From positions 1 through 35,039 of the forward strand of contig JAGOAJ010000028.1 in assembly GCA_017983955.1 (NCBI GenBank): a stretch of 35,039 bases of DNA, in the 5' to 3' direction. The position numbers and the translations under genes were made by a program. Below are positions 25,470 to 33,572 of this stretch, in pieces. The stretch comes from Burkholderiaceae bacterium. Lineage in GTDB: Bacteria > Pseudomonadota > Gammaproteobacteria > Burkholderiales > Burkholderiaceae_B. The notes below the pieces were generated by a model that saw nothing but the letters and a program-made list of their open reading frames with translations, had not been told where the DNA came from and made no database searches. The stretch's first letter is position 1. Each line of letters starts with the position of its first letter.

Positions 25470-26555
25470 ATGAAAACACACAAAATTGCAGTGATTGCTG
25501 GCGACGGCATAGGCAAGGAAGTTATGCCCGAAGGCCTGCGTGTGGTGCAGGCTGCCGCTAAAAAGTACGGCATCAACTTGGAACTGGTGCATTTTGAATG
25601 GTCGTCAGTTGACTATTATTTGCAGCATGGCGTGATGATGCCTGAAGACTGGTTCCAGCAATTGCGTGATTTTGACGCTATTTTGTTTGGCGCCGTAGGC
25701 TGGCCAGATGTGGTCGCGGACCACGTGTCGCTATGGGGCTCGTTGTTGTTGTTTAGGCGCAGCTTTGATCAGTACATCAACCTGCGTCCTGTCAGGCTGA
25801 TGCCTGGCGTGCATTGCCCGCTGGCCAATAAAAAACCTGGCGATATTGATTTCTTTGTTGTGCGTGAAAACACCGAAGGTGAATACACCAATCTGGGTGG
25901 CCGCATGTTCGAAGGCACGGACCGCGAACTGGTGATACAAGAATCTGTTTTCACCCGTCAGGGCGTGGATAGGGTCTTGGACTTTGCCTTCCGTCTGGCT
26001 GCTAGCCGTCCCAAAAAACACCTGACGTCGGCCACCAAATCCAATGGGCTGGCTATCAGCATGCCTTATTGGGACGAGCGAGTGGTGGCGATGGCCCCTG
26101 ACTTTCCGGACGTGCGCTGGGACAAATACCACATTGATATTCTGGCAGCTCGCTTTGTGCTGACCCCAGAACTGTTTGACGTGGTGGTTGCGTCCAATCT
26201 GTTTGGCGATATCTTGTCTGACCTTGGGCCGGCCTGCACGGGCACCATAGGCATAGCACCTTCGGCCAACCTTAATCCCGAGCGTAATTTCCCATCGCTA
26301 TTTGAGCCAGTGCACGGCTCGGCGCCAGATATCTACGGACGTAATATTGCCAATCCGGTTGCCATGATTTGGTCGGCGGCGCTGATGCTGGATTTCCTGG
26401 GCGATGGTCAAGGCGTATATCGTCAGGCTCACGATGGCATCCTGGCTGCTATCGAGACGGTGCTGGAACATGGACCACGTACACCTGATGTGGGCGGCGC
26501 TGCCAGCACTACCGACATGGGTGTAGCCATTGCGGATGTTCTGGTGGCTGCTTAA
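25470..26555 (+). CDS. dmlA: D-malate/tartrate dehydrogenase (decarboxylating, LeuB/Icd superfamily)
   Basis: This is a 361-residue NAD- and Mn/Mg-dependent beta-decarboxylating dehydrogenase. It closely follows the DmlA/TtuC group, which oxidises D-malate to pyruvate or acts on tartrate. Motifs include GDGIGKEVMPEG, FGAVGWPDVVADH, LRPVRLMPGV, VRENTEGEY, LTSATKSNGLAISMPYWDE and the metal-site aspartates in SNLFGDILSDL. The NAD-binding loop is FEPVHGSAPDIYG. These differ from LeuB (isopropylmalate) in the substrate loop. No LysR regulator of the DmlR type lies next to it. It follows ilvA by 38 nt and its stop overlaps the end of pxpC by 4 bp. The choice between D-malate and tartrate is not settled by sequence. 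Confidence 0.9.
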   Translation: MKTHKIAVIAGDGIGKEVMPEGLRVVQAAAKKYGINLELVHFEWSSVDYYLQHGVMMPEDWFQQLRDFDAILFGAVGWPDVVADHVSLWGSLLLFRRSFDQYINLRPVRLMPGVHCPLANKKPGDIDFFVVRENTEGEYTNLGGRMFEGTDRELVIQESVFTRQGVDRVLDFAFRLAASRPKKHLTSATKSNGLAISMPYWDERVVAMAPDFPDVRWDKYHIDILAARFVLTPELFDVVVASNLFGDILSDLGPACTGTIGIAPSANLNPERNFPSLFEPVHGSAPDIYGRNIANPVAMIWSAALMLDFLGDGQGVYRQAHDGILAAIETVLEHGPRTPDVGGAASTTDMGVAIADVLVAA

Positions 26556-27559
26556 GCGGGTATGGCACTGGCCTTTAGCATTTCACGCAAGGGCTTTAGT
26601 GTCTGATACAGGCGATCAAAGGCGGCTTCGCGCTCCAGGTCCAATTGCTGGGCCTGTACTAAAGAAATCTCGGTGAATTGCAGGTGTTCGCCGGGCATCG
26701 CTTGTGCAACCAAGGGTAAGTCAGTGGTGACGACGTGGGCGATTTTGGCATAGCCGCCCGTGGTCTGGCGGTCGGCCATCAGCACGATGGGATTGCCGTC
26801 TGGCGGTACCTGCACGCTGCCGAAGCTGGTGGCTTCAGACAGCAGCTGGGTGTTGGACTGCAGCAGCGACAACGTAGGGCCGTCCAGGCGATAGCCCATG
26901 CGTTCCGAATTGGTGCTGATACGGTAGGAGCTATTAAAAAAACTGCTGATTGATGCAGCCGTAAATAATGCAGTATGCGGTCCACGTATGGCGCGTACGG
27001 TGAATTTTGGGTTGAAGCCCAGTATGGCAGGCAAATAAACCCTTAGTTTCCATAGCTGGTCTTGCAGGCTGTCCAGCGTCAAGGCATCGAGGGTGACCCT
27101 AGGGGTCAGGGTATCGCCCTTGAGTAAAGCGCGGCCTTGGTAGCCACCCAGATGACCACGTAAATAGGTGCTGCGGCTGTTCAATACCTCGGGTAGATCA
27201 TAACCGCCGTGCCAGGCCAGATAGGCGCGTAGTCCAGATGTCCGTGATCCGAAAGCCAGGGTGTCGCCCGCGCGTACGGTAATCGGGCGATTGTTGGGGA
27301 TGGCGTCGCCATTCAAGGTGGGGTTAAGCTGGGCGCCGCTGATGGCAATGCAGCCGGCAGTATGGAATTGCAGGACGGGCCCGACCAGGGTGATTTCTAA
27401 GGTGGCCTCGTCTTCGGGGTTGCCTGCCAGCAAGTTGGCCAAGCGGTGGGCGCGGCTGTCCATAGCACCGCCTACGGGTACGCCCAGGTGCTGATGACCA
27501 AAGCGTCCTAAATCCTGGAAGCTGGATAAAAGACCGGGTTTAAGTACAGAGATCGTCAT
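26552..27559 (-). CDS. pxpC: 5-oxoprolinase subunit C (biotin-dependent carboxyltransferase family)
   Basis: PxpC, formerly KipA/YbgK, is one of three subunits of the ATP-dependent bacterial 5-oxoprolinase PxpABC, which opens 5-oxoproline (pyroglutamate) to glutamate. The 335-residue product shows the family start GLLSSFQDLGRFGHQHLGVPVGGAMDSRA (read as GLLSSFQDLGRFG then GVPVGGAMD). It continues with LEITLVGPVLQF, RISTNSERMGYRLDGP and LMADRQTTGGYAKIA. The ATG overlaps the pxpB stop (ATGA), and the gene ends in a 4-bp overlap with the converging dmlA. No pxpA (LamB/YcsF) gene is in the window. Urea amidolyase-type carboxyltransferases share this fold, but the gene pair argues for PxpBC. Confidence 0.9.
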   Translation of the reverse strand: MTISVLKPGLLSSFQDLGRFGHQHLGVPVGGAMDSRAHRLANLLAGNPEDEATLEITLVGPVLQFHTAGCIAISGAQLNPTLNGDAIPNNRPITVRAGDTLAFGSRTSGLRAYLAWHGGYDLPEVLNSRSTYLRGHLGGYQGRALLKGDTLTPRVTLDALTLDSLQDQLWKLRVYLPAILGFNPKFTVRAIRGPHTALFTAASISSFFNSSYRISTNSERMGYRLDGPTLSLLQSNTQLLSEATSFGSVQVPPDGNPIVLMADRQTTGGYAKIAHVVTTDLPLVAQAMPGEHLQFTEISLVQAQQLDLEREAAFDRLYQTLKPLREMLKASAIPA

Positions 27560-28308
27560 AAGGGCTGGGCCTGCAAAGCCAGGTATTCGGCGGCTGTGAT
27601 GGGTATGAAACGTACCATGTCGCCTGCCTGCAGCAGGGTGCTGGGTTCAGCTTCAGGGTTGAACAGGCTGATGGGCGTAGCGCCAATAACGTGCCAGCCG
27701 CCCGGGGATACGTTGGGATAGATAATGGTTTGGCGGTTGGCCATTGCAACCGACCCACGTGGTAGTGCCAGTCTGGGGGTGCTGCGTCGTCCTATGTCCA
27801 GGCGTTGGTCGTGTATCCCAACATAGGGCGCGCCCGGCGCAAAGCCCAGCATGAATACATAGGCGCTGACCGAGCTATGCAGGGCGATGACTTCAGCCTG
27901 GATTAGGCCGCAGTGGCGGGCGACATCTTCCAGGTCGGGGCCGTAGTCGCCGCCATAGCACACAGGAATATCTATGGTGCGTGCAGTGGCTTGCGTATCA
28001 GCGGCCTGGTCCGCGCTGGCCAGAATCTTCTGTACCTGGATTGCCAGGTTTTTGAAATTCGGACTAGGTCCAAATAACCTAGGTTTGAAATGTAAGGCGA
28101 CGGTATTGAAGGCTGGGACGATATCGCTAATGCCTGGAATGTTTGCGGCACGTAATATCTGTGCAATATGAGCGCATGTGCGCCCGACGTTAACGTCGGG
28201 CACACCATCGGACTCATGAATCAATAGCAGGGTGCGATCGCCTTGTGGTCCTATGGACCATGGCGAGTCCACATCGCCGGAAATGATTAAACCATCGGTA
28301 GATATCAT
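27556..28308 (-). CDS. pxpB: 5-oxoprolinase subunit B (KipI family)
   Basis: This 250-residue protein of the KipI/allophanate hydrolase subunit 1 family is partner to PxpC in 5-oxoproline hydrolysis. Conserved blocks are [40 protein letters not shown] and [20 protein letters not shown] further block, [13 protein letters not shown], follows; these form the cyclophilin-like domain. The ATG at 28308 overlaps the stop of the upstream VOC gene (ATGA), and the stop overlaps the pxpC start. All three genes are thus coupled in one minus-strand unit. Confidence 0.9.
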   Translation of the reverse strand: MISTDGLIISGDVDSPWSIGPQGDRTLLLIHESDGVPDVNVGRTCAHIAQILRAANIPGISDIVPAFNTVALHFKPRLFGPSPNFKNLAIQVQKILASADQAADTQATARTIDIPVCYGGDYGPDLEDVARHCGLIQAEVIALHSSVSAYVFMLGFAPGAPYVGIHDQRLDIGRRSTPRLALPRGSVAMANRQTIIYPNVSPGGWHVIGATPISLFNPEAEPSTLLQAGDMVRFIPITAAEYLALQAQPL

Positions 28309-28736
28309 TTTGCGAATAACGAGGTCAGGTCATTAAAGGCCTTGAACTCTAGCGCATTACCGGAAGGGTCCAGCAGGAACATGGTGGCCTGTTCGCCAGG
28401 CTCGCCTTTGAAGCGGATGTAGGGTTCGATCACAAACTTGGTTTGTGCATCTTGCAGTCGTTTGGCCAGCGTTTTCCACACGTCCATGGTCAGAATTACG
28501 CCGAAATGCCGTACTGGCACATTGTGCTTGTCAACTTCGCTGGTTTGGGCTGTGCCGCACTCTTCGGGCGCCAGGTGGGCCACTATCTGATGGCCGAAAA
28601 AGTTGAAATCTATCCAGTCTTCAGAGGATCGACCTTCGGGGCAGCCGAACAGTTCACCGTAAAAGGCGCGGGCGCTGGCCAGATCGCGCACCGGAAAGGC
28701 CAGGTGAAAGGGTTGCAAAGTGGCGTGTGGATTCAT
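28305..28736 (-). CDS. VOC family protein (glyoxalase/dioxygenase superfamily)
   Basis: This 143-residue protein has the two beta-alpha-beta-beta-beta modules of the vicinal-oxygen-chelate fold. The first starts [23 protein letters not shown]; the second spans [19 protein letters not shown] to [15 protein letters not shown]. The likely metal ligands H11, the His in RHFGV and the Glu in LEFKAF are present, so it probably binds a divalent metal. The substrate is unknown. It is the first gene of the VOC-pxpB-pxpC unit and overlaps pxpB by 4 nt, which suggests a linked role, perhaps on a pathway feeding or using 5-oxoproline. That link is inferred only from position. Confidence 0.82.
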   Translation of the reverse strand: MNPHATLQPFHLAFPVRDLASARAFYGELFGCPEGRSSEDWIDFNFFGHQIVAHLAPEECGTAQTSEVDKHNVPVRHFGVILTMDVWKTLAKRLQDAQTKFVIEPYIRFKGEPGEQATMFLLDPSGNALEFKAFNDLTSLFAK

Positions 28737-28801
28737 TTCGTGTCCCTATGTGGCATATGTCAACCAGTATGACAGTATGCCTGGGATTTTAGACTTGTTT
28801 T

Positions 28802-30100
28802 CTAGCTGCCGCTGTAACGGGTGCGTGCTGCCGGAAATTCTATGCTGAACAGGCTGCCGGCGCCTAGCCAACTGCGTATTTTCAGCTCGGCATCGTGACG
28901 CATCGCAACGTGCTTGGTAATCGCCAGGCCCAAGCCAGTACCGCCCGTAGCGCGCGAGCGACCCCGATCCACTCGGTAAAAACGTTCCGTGAGCCTGGGG
29001 ATGTCCTGCATGGCTATCCCTATGCCGGTGTCCTGCACTGAATAACAGCTGGAGCCGCTTTCGGTGGCAAACCAACTGACGGTGATGGTGCCGTCCCTGG
29101 GCGTATAGTTGATGGCATTGGTCAGCAGATTGGAGATGGCGGAGGACAGTTCCGACTCCACGCCTTCCAGATAGAGATCTTCGGTGACATTCACCACAAA
29201 TTGATGGCGTCCGCCAGACATCGCCTGGCCCTGCTGCAGGGCAGTGCGTATTAGGCTTGCCATGTGGATAGGTTTGCTCTGGGCGTGGGGCGACGACTCC
29301 AGGGCGGATAAGGTTAGCAAGTCGGTGACTATCACTTGCATGCGGCTGGCTTGTTCCTGCATCAATGCCAGATATTGCTGGCGCTGATCGTGGCTTAGCG
29401 ATTCTTCTGGCAGGTCGTGCATGGTTTCCAGGAAACCAGACAATACGGTTAGCGGCGTGCGCAACTCATGTGACACGTTGGCGACAAAGTCTTTGCGCGT
29501 GACTTCCAGTTTTTCCATTTGAGTCACGTCGTGGGTCACTATCAAGAACTGGCCTTTACCATAGGGCGTAAGCTTCACCAGTAAGGATTTTTCTTGATTG
29601 TCTGTGTTCAGGTGAAGCAACACCGGGGCCGGCCAGCTTCCCTGACGGGCGTAATTGGTAAATTCGGGTGTACGCAGAATATTGAAGATGCTGTGGCCGC
29701 GATCCGTCGCCAGGTTCAGGCCGGTGTGTTCGGCGGCAGTCTGGTTGCACCACATTAATTCCATAGCAGCGTTCAGAGTGATCGCGCCGTCAGGCAGGGC
29801 TTCAGCCGCCAGCATCATGCCGCTGAAGTGTTGTTCCAGATCAACGATGTCTTGGCGGTTTTTACGTAGCTTGCGATAAATAGGCGCCAGCACATCGTCC
29901 CAGGGCCCTACGGACGGTGGGGGGGGGGAGTCTATGTCCTTGACCCACAAGCCGATGCGAGCCAATTGCCAGCCGCTGACCAATATCATGCAGGTCAGAC
30001 CTAGAGCGATAACGCCCCAGCCAATGTGTGGTCCCAGCCATTCGCCCAGTAGCCAGCCTAGTATGGCCCACAGGGTTAAGACAAACAGGGTTTTAATCAT
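28802..30100 (-). CDS. phoR: Phosphate regulon sensor histidine kinase PhoR
   Basis: PhoR is the membrane sensor kinase that phosphorylates PhoB when phosphate is short. The 432-residue product has two N-terminal membrane segments (about 3-20 and 27-44), a short linker, a PAS-like domain (about 95-195), and the H-box FVANVSHELRTPL with H211. The N-box (NLLTNAINY), DTGIGIA and TGGTGLGLAI motifs complete the ATPase domain. Codons 58-61 contain ten consecutive cytosines on the coding strand (29919-29928), giving SPPPP just after the second membrane segment. The frame is intact in this sequence. It starts 9 nt after the phoB stop, with no clear ribosome-binding site. Confidence 0.93.
   Translation of the reverse strand: MIKTLFVLTLWAILGWLLGEWLGPHIGWGVIALGLTCMILVSGWQLARIGLWVKDIDSPPPPSVGPWDDVLAPIYRKLRKNRQDIVDLEQHFSGMMLAAEALPDGAITLNAAMELMWCNQTAAEHTGLNLATDRGHSIFNILRTPEFTNYARQGSWPAPVLLHLNTDNQEKSLLVKLTPYGKGQFLIVTHDVTQMEKLEVTRKDFVANVSHELRTPLTVLSGFLETMHDLPEESLSHDQRQQYLALMQEQASRMQVIVTDLLTLSALESSPHAQSKPIHMASLIRTALQQGQAMSGGRHQFVVNVTEDLYLEGVESELSSAISNLLTNAINYTPRDGTITVSWFATESGSSCYSVQDTGIGIAMQDIPRLTERFYRVDRGRSRATGGTGLGLAITKHVAMRHDAELKIRSWLGAGSLFSIEFPAARTRYSGS
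29919..29928 (-). repeat. Homopolymeric tract of ten C (coding strand) inside phoR
   Basis: The plus strand reads ten G in a row; the phoR coding strand therefore reads ten C within codons for Ser-Pro-Pro-Pro at residues 58-61. Gain or loss of one base would shift the frame just after the second membrane segment and remove the kinase. Such runs are typical sites of slipped-strand phase variation. Confidence 0.9.
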
Positions 30101-30109
30101 GCGTAATTG

Positions 30110-30802
30110 TTATGAGGGCTGAGCGGTAAACCGGTATCCGGCGCCGCGTACGGTTTCTATGTGATTTTCCAGCTTGACGGGTTCAAGCGCTTTGCGCAGT
30201 CGGCGTATGTGTACATCAACGGTGCGTTCCTCAACAAAAACATGGTCGCCCCATACTTGATCCAACAATTGCGCGCGCGAATAAACCCGTTCAGTGTGCG
30301 TCATGAAAAAGTGTAGCAGGCGAAACTCGGTTGGGCCTAGAACCAATGCTTGTTCGTGACCGGTAATGCGGTGAGCGCGCGGATCTAGACGTAAATCACC
30401 TATTTGTATGATGTCGTCGGTCAGTTGGGGCGCGCGGCGGCGCAGCACGGCCTTGATGCGCGCCATTAATTCCTTAGGCGAGAACGGCTTGGTAATGTAG
30501 TCATCGGCGCCCGCTTCCAGGCCATCAACCTTATCGTGCTCGGCCCCTTTGGCGGTCAGCATAATAATAGGAACCTGGCTACTGCGTTCGTCCGAACGAA
30601 GTTGGCGCGCCAAGGCGAGGCCTGACATGCCTGGCAGCATCCAGTCTAGCAATATCAGGTCGGGAAGTTCGGCCTTGATGAGTTGGCGGGCTTGGTCGGC
30701 GTTGGCGGCGCGTAGCACCTTGTGTCCGGCGAAGGTCAAGTTGACCGCAATCAATTCCTGGATTGCTGGTTCGTCTTCTACAACTAGTATGGTGGTGCTC
30801 AT
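30110..30802 (-). CDS. phoB: Phosphate regulon response regulator PhoB
   Basis: This is a 230-residue OmpR-family regulator. The receiver domain (1-120) has acidic pocket residues E9, D10 and E11, the phospho-acceptor D53 in LILLDWMLPG, and the switch region IIMLTAKG. The C-terminal winged-helix domain includes LGPTEFRLLHFFMTH and RTVDVHIRRLRKALEP. An open frame extends 39 codons upstream, but homology begins at MSTTILVVEDEP, so the ATG at 30802 is chosen. No ribosome-binding site is evident. phoR follows in the same transcript. A candidate Pho box lies 80 nt upstream, which would fit autoregulation. Confidence 0.94.
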   Translation of the reverse strand: MSTTILVVEDEPAIQELIAVNLTFAGHKVLRAANADQARQLIKAELPDLILLDWMLPGMSGLALARQLRSDERSSQVPIIMLTAKGAEHDKVDGLEAGADDYITKPFSPKELMARIKAVLRRRAPQLTDDIIQIGDLRLDPRAHRITGHEQALVLGPTEFRLLHFFMTHTERVYSRAQLLDQVWGDHVFVEERTVDVHIRRLRKALEPVKLENHIETVRGAGYRFTAQPS

Positions 30803-30881
30803 AATGGGATAGTAATGCAAGCTAAGGCGTACTGTGCCTGGGGTGGTCAAGGATAAGCAATCGCCATCATAAGGATGAAAT

Positions 30882-30899
30882 ATGACAGGTTTGTGAATA
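30882..30899 (-). promoter_or_regulatory. Candidate Pho box upstream of phoB
   Basis: On the minus strand this reads TATTCAC-AAAC-CTGTCAT. The second heptamer matches the PHO-box half site CTGTCA(C/T) exactly, the first matches at four of seven positions, and the AT-rich 4-nt spacer and 11-nt period fit the known layout. It ends 80 nt before the phoB ATG. Only one half is strong, so this is a prediction. Confidence 0.45.
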
Positions 30900-30964
30900 T
30901 AGAGCGAAATTCCACGCATCAGGACTGGTAGCTATGGCCAGGAATGCGGTACGATTTACCCATC

Positions 30965-31702
30965 ATGAAAAATACTACCCATTTTGGCTATAGCACCGTC
31001 GCTGAAACCGAAAAAGCCGCCAAGGTGGCCGAAGTCTTTCATTCCGTGGCCAACCGCTACGACATCATGAATGACTTGATGTCGGCTGGCATGCATCGTG
31101 TCTGGAAAGCATTCACCATAGGTCGCGCCGCTATCCGCCCTGGCATGAAAGTGCTGGATATTGCAGGTGGCACGGGCGACTTAGCCAAGGCATTCGCCAA
31201 ACGCGCAGGGCCTTCGGGCGAGGTCTGGCTGACGGACATCAATAACTCCATGCTTACGGTAGGGCGCGATCGCTTGACCGACCAAGGCGTGTTAGTACCC
31301 GCCGCGGTATGCGATGCCGAACAGCTGCCTTTTCCGGATGCTTACTTTGATCGTGTCAGCGTCGCCTTTGGGCTACGTAATATGACCCACAAAGATCGTG
31401 CTCTGGCTGAAATGCGGCGTGTGTTGAAACCGGGTGGCAAGCTGCTGGTCTTGGAGTTTTCCCAGGTGGCGCGTCCTTTGGCCCCGGTGTACGACTGGTA
31501 TTCATTCAAGGTGCTGCCATGGCTGGGTAAAAAGGTCGCAGGCGACGAAGCCAGTTATCGGTACTTGGCGGAATCCATACGCATGCACCCCGATCAGGCG
31601 GCTTTGGCTACCATGCTAGAAGAAGCAGGCTTGTCGCGCGTGCAGTATTTCAATCTAAGTGCGGGTTTGGTGGCGTTGCACGAAGGCATTAATCTGGGTT
31701 AG
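30965..31702 (+). CDS. ubiE: Demethylubiquinone/demethylmenaquinone C-methyltransferase UbiE
   Basis: UbiE is the SAM-dependent C-methyltransferase of ubiquinone (and, where present, menaquinone) synthesis. The 245-residue product has the UbiE N-terminal signature [23 protein letters not shown] motif [36 protein letters not shown] (read as DAEQLPFPD then VAFGLRN), and [13 protein letters not shown]. It ends with HEGINLG. An ATG at 30944 is in frame, but homology begins at MKNTTHFGY, so 30965 is preferred. No good ribosome-binding site precedes it. It diverges from phoB and starts a cluster with the Tim44 gene, ubiJ and ubiB, a common betaproteobacterial ubiquinone arrangement. Confidence 0.95.
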   Translation: MKNTTHFGYSTVAETEKAAKVAEVFHSVANRYDIMNDLMSAGMHRVWKAFTIGRAAIRPGMKVLDIAGGTGDLAKAFAKRAGPSGEVWLTDINNSMLTVGRDRLTDQGVLVPAAVCDAEQLPFPDAYFDRVSVAFGLRNMTHKDRALAEMRRVLKPGGKLLVLEFSQVARPLAPVYDWYSFKVLPWLGKKVAGDEASYRYLAESIRMHPDQAALATMLEEAGLSRVQYFNLSAGLVALHEGINLG

Positions 31703-31882
31703 TTGCCCAGTGGCTAGGTGCTGTTTGGCGTGTAATGTCCTGTACTGACAGCGTTTTTCTTTTCGTTTTCCGCCATTCATGGTAATGTTCAGCTTCCCGT
31801 AAGCTTGCATTTATCCCATTGTGGCAAGCCTAGACTGTTATTCTCGTGGGGCGGCTTAGTGCCGCTAACCCTGGAGCCTGTA

Positions 31883-32860
31883 ATGTCCCGACGTTTTTCC
31901 CGTTTTTTCGCTACATTTTTGTTGGCTGTATCCGCCTTCGCTATGCTGTCTGTGTCTTTCGACGCCGAGGCACGTCGCTTTGGCGGTGGCCGCAGCTTTG
32001 GCAAGCAATCCAGCAACATCAGCAAGCCGCGTCCTGCCGTGACGCCACCTGCCGCGTCCACCACCACCCAGCGTGCCGCGACTGCGCCCGCTGCGGGTGC
32101 TAAAGCCGGCGCTGCTGGCGCTGCCGCTAAAACAGGCATGTCACGCTGGTTAGGCCCGCTGGCAGGTATCGCTGCCGGTCTGGGTATCGCAGCGTTGTTG
32201 TCCAGCATGGGCCTGTCTGGCGCCTTCTTGGACATTATTTCCAATCTCTTGATCATAGGCCTGTTGGTTTTTGGCGTTATGTTCCTGATACGTCGCTTCC
32301 GTGGCGCAGCGGCTCGTCCCGCTATGCAGCACTCGGGCGCTAGCCCTATGCAGCGTCAGAATGCTCAGGACCTGAAACCTCAGCAGCCATGGCGTCAGTC
32401 TGATGCGTCCTTCTCTGGCTCGGCTGCAGCGCCTGCCGTTGCCGCCGCACCTGCCGCGCCAGTGGACCCGTCTTGGTTTATTCCTGCCGATTTCGATACT
32501 GGTTCTTTTCTGGCCAACGCCAAGTCGCAGTTTCACACCATACAAGCGGTTTGGGACAGTGGCGATACCGATAAGCTGCACAACTACCTGACCGATGACT
32601 TGATTGCGGAAATGCAGCAGGACACCCCCGTACGTGCTGAAGGCAGCAAAACAGAAGTGCTGTTGCTGAATGCCGAACTGTTGGGTATAGAAGAGGTTGC
32701 TGGCGGTCACTTGGCCAGCGTGCGCTATTCGGGCATGTTGCGCGAAGAGCCCCAGGCTGAAGCCTTCCGCTTCGAAGAAGTCTGGAATCTATACAAGGCT
32801 GATAACGCTGGCTGGCTATTGGCCGGGATACAGCAAATACCTGTAGATCAGGCCAGCTGA
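31883..32860 (+). CDS. Tim44-like domain protein, exported or membrane-bound
   Basis: The 325-residue product has a basic start and a hydrophobic segment at about 6-28 ending SVSFDAEA (signal peptide or anchor). The motif RRFGGGRSFGKQS typical of bacterial Tim44-domain proteins follows. After an Ala/Pro-rich linker come two hydrophobic segments at about 88-108 and 110-136, followed by a basic patch. A second Ala/Pro-rich linker leads to the C-terminal Tim44 domain (about 190-325; DFDTGSFLANAKSQFHTIQ, VWDSGDTDKLHNYLTDDL). GGAG lies 6 nt before the ATG at 31883, which rejects an upstream extension to 31805. The molecular role in bacteria is not established; its place between ubiE and ubiJ-ubiB is often conserved in betaproteobacteria. 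Confidence 0.85.
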   Translation: MSRRFSRFFATFLLAVSAFAMLSVSFDAEARRFGGGRSFGKQSSNISKPRPAVTPPAASTTTQRAATAPAAGAKAGAAGAAAKTGMSRWLGPLAGIAAGLGIAALLSSMGLSGAFLDIISNLLIIGLLVFGVMFLIRRFRGAAARPAMQHSGASPMQRQNAQDLKPQQPWRQSDASFSGSAAAPAVAAAPAAPVDPSWFIPADFDTGSFLANAKSQFHTIQAVWDSGDTDKLHNYLTDDLIAEMQQDTPVRAEGSKTEVLLLNAELLGIEEVAGGHLASVRYSGMLREEPQAEAFRFEEVWNLYKADNAGWLLAGIQQIPVDQAS

Positions 32861-32875
32861 TAAAACCGTTAAACT

Positions 32876-32895
32876 GGTGGTCTTTTATGACCACC
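32876..32895 (+). other. Small hairpin between the Tim44 gene and ubiJ
   Basis: GGTGGTC (32876-32882) and GACCACC (32889-32895) form a perfect 7-bp stem around a 6-nt loop, TTTTAT. It follows the Tim44-domain gene by 15 nt and precedes the ubiJ ATG by 32 nt. No T-tract follows the stem, so it is not a typical terminator. Confidence 0.4.
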
Positions 32896-32927
32896 TGTCA
32901 CACGGCTTGCGCCGTACCTCTTTGACC

Positions 32928-33572
32928 ATGCTTCCTTTGCCTGCGTTTCTTGCCCCTGCCGCTGTTTATGCAACTGCGCTAAATACCTTGCTGCGGCGCG
33001 AGGACTGGGCCCGGCACCGGCTTACCCCGCACTCCGGGAAAACGGTGCGCTTCGTGGTTGGGGGGCTGGTCGTCGGGCTGTCCATACAGTCCGACGGTCT
33101 GGTGCAGGTGGCAGACGCCGCCATCGTGCCCGATGTGACTCTGACTATGCCCGTCAGCAAGCTTGGAAAATTGCCAGGCGTGCTGCAAGCTCGTGAGCCT
33201 GCTCTGATTGCCGCTTTGCTTCATATTGAAGGCGATGCCGGTTTGGCGTCTGTCGTATCGGATCTGGCCAAGGACCTGCGTTGGGACATGGCCCATGATC
33301 TTGCCCAGGTGGTGGGCGATATCCCAGCCACCCGCCTGATAGGCGTGGGCAAGTCCATGCTGGATGCTGCTCGCACAGCGACTCGTCGCCTGGGCGGAAA
33401 TGTGGCTGAATATCTAGGCGAAGAAAGCGGCATGATGGCCAGTCAGCCAGCGTTTCAGGTCTGGCAACATAGCGTGCAATCGCTGCAGCAGCGATTAGAT
33501 GCCCTGGAAGCCAGGGTAACTGCACTGTCATCAGCAAAATCTGCTGTGTCTAACCTGTCGCAGGCTAGCTAA
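32928..33572 (+). CDS. ubiJ: Ubiquinone biosynthesis accessory factor UbiJ (SCP2 domain)
   Basis: UbiJ is a lipid-binding SCP2-domain protein that joins the soluble Ubi complex and helps hold hydrophobic ubiquinone intermediates. The 214-residue product has an N-terminal helix ([19 protein letters not shown]), an SCP2-like beta region (about 25-90; [15 protein letters not shown] and [19 protein letters not shown]), and a C-terminal coiled-coil (about 165-200; [19 protein letters not shown]). The start at ATG 32928 is by homology; a GTG at 32877 is in frame but lies within a hairpin. Its stop TAA overlaps the ubiB ATG (TAATG), so ubiJ and ubiB are translationally coupled. Confidence 0.88.
   Translation: MLPLPAFLAPAAVYATALNTLLRREDWARHRLTPHSGKTVRFVVGGLVVGLSIQSDGLVQVADAAIVPDVTLTMPVSKLGKLPGVLQAREPALIAALLHIEGDAGLASVVSDLAKDLRWDMAHDLAQVVGDIPATRLIGVGKSMLDAARTATRRLGGNVAEYLGEESGMMASQPAFQVWQHSVQSLQQRLDALEARVTALSSAKSAVSNLSQAS

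Noticed and set aside
28758-28775. Second Pho-box-like site before the VOC-pxpB-pxpC unit
   Set aside because: CTGTCAT is present on the minus strand, but the neighbouring heptamers at 11-nt spacing do not match, so one half site alone is too weak.
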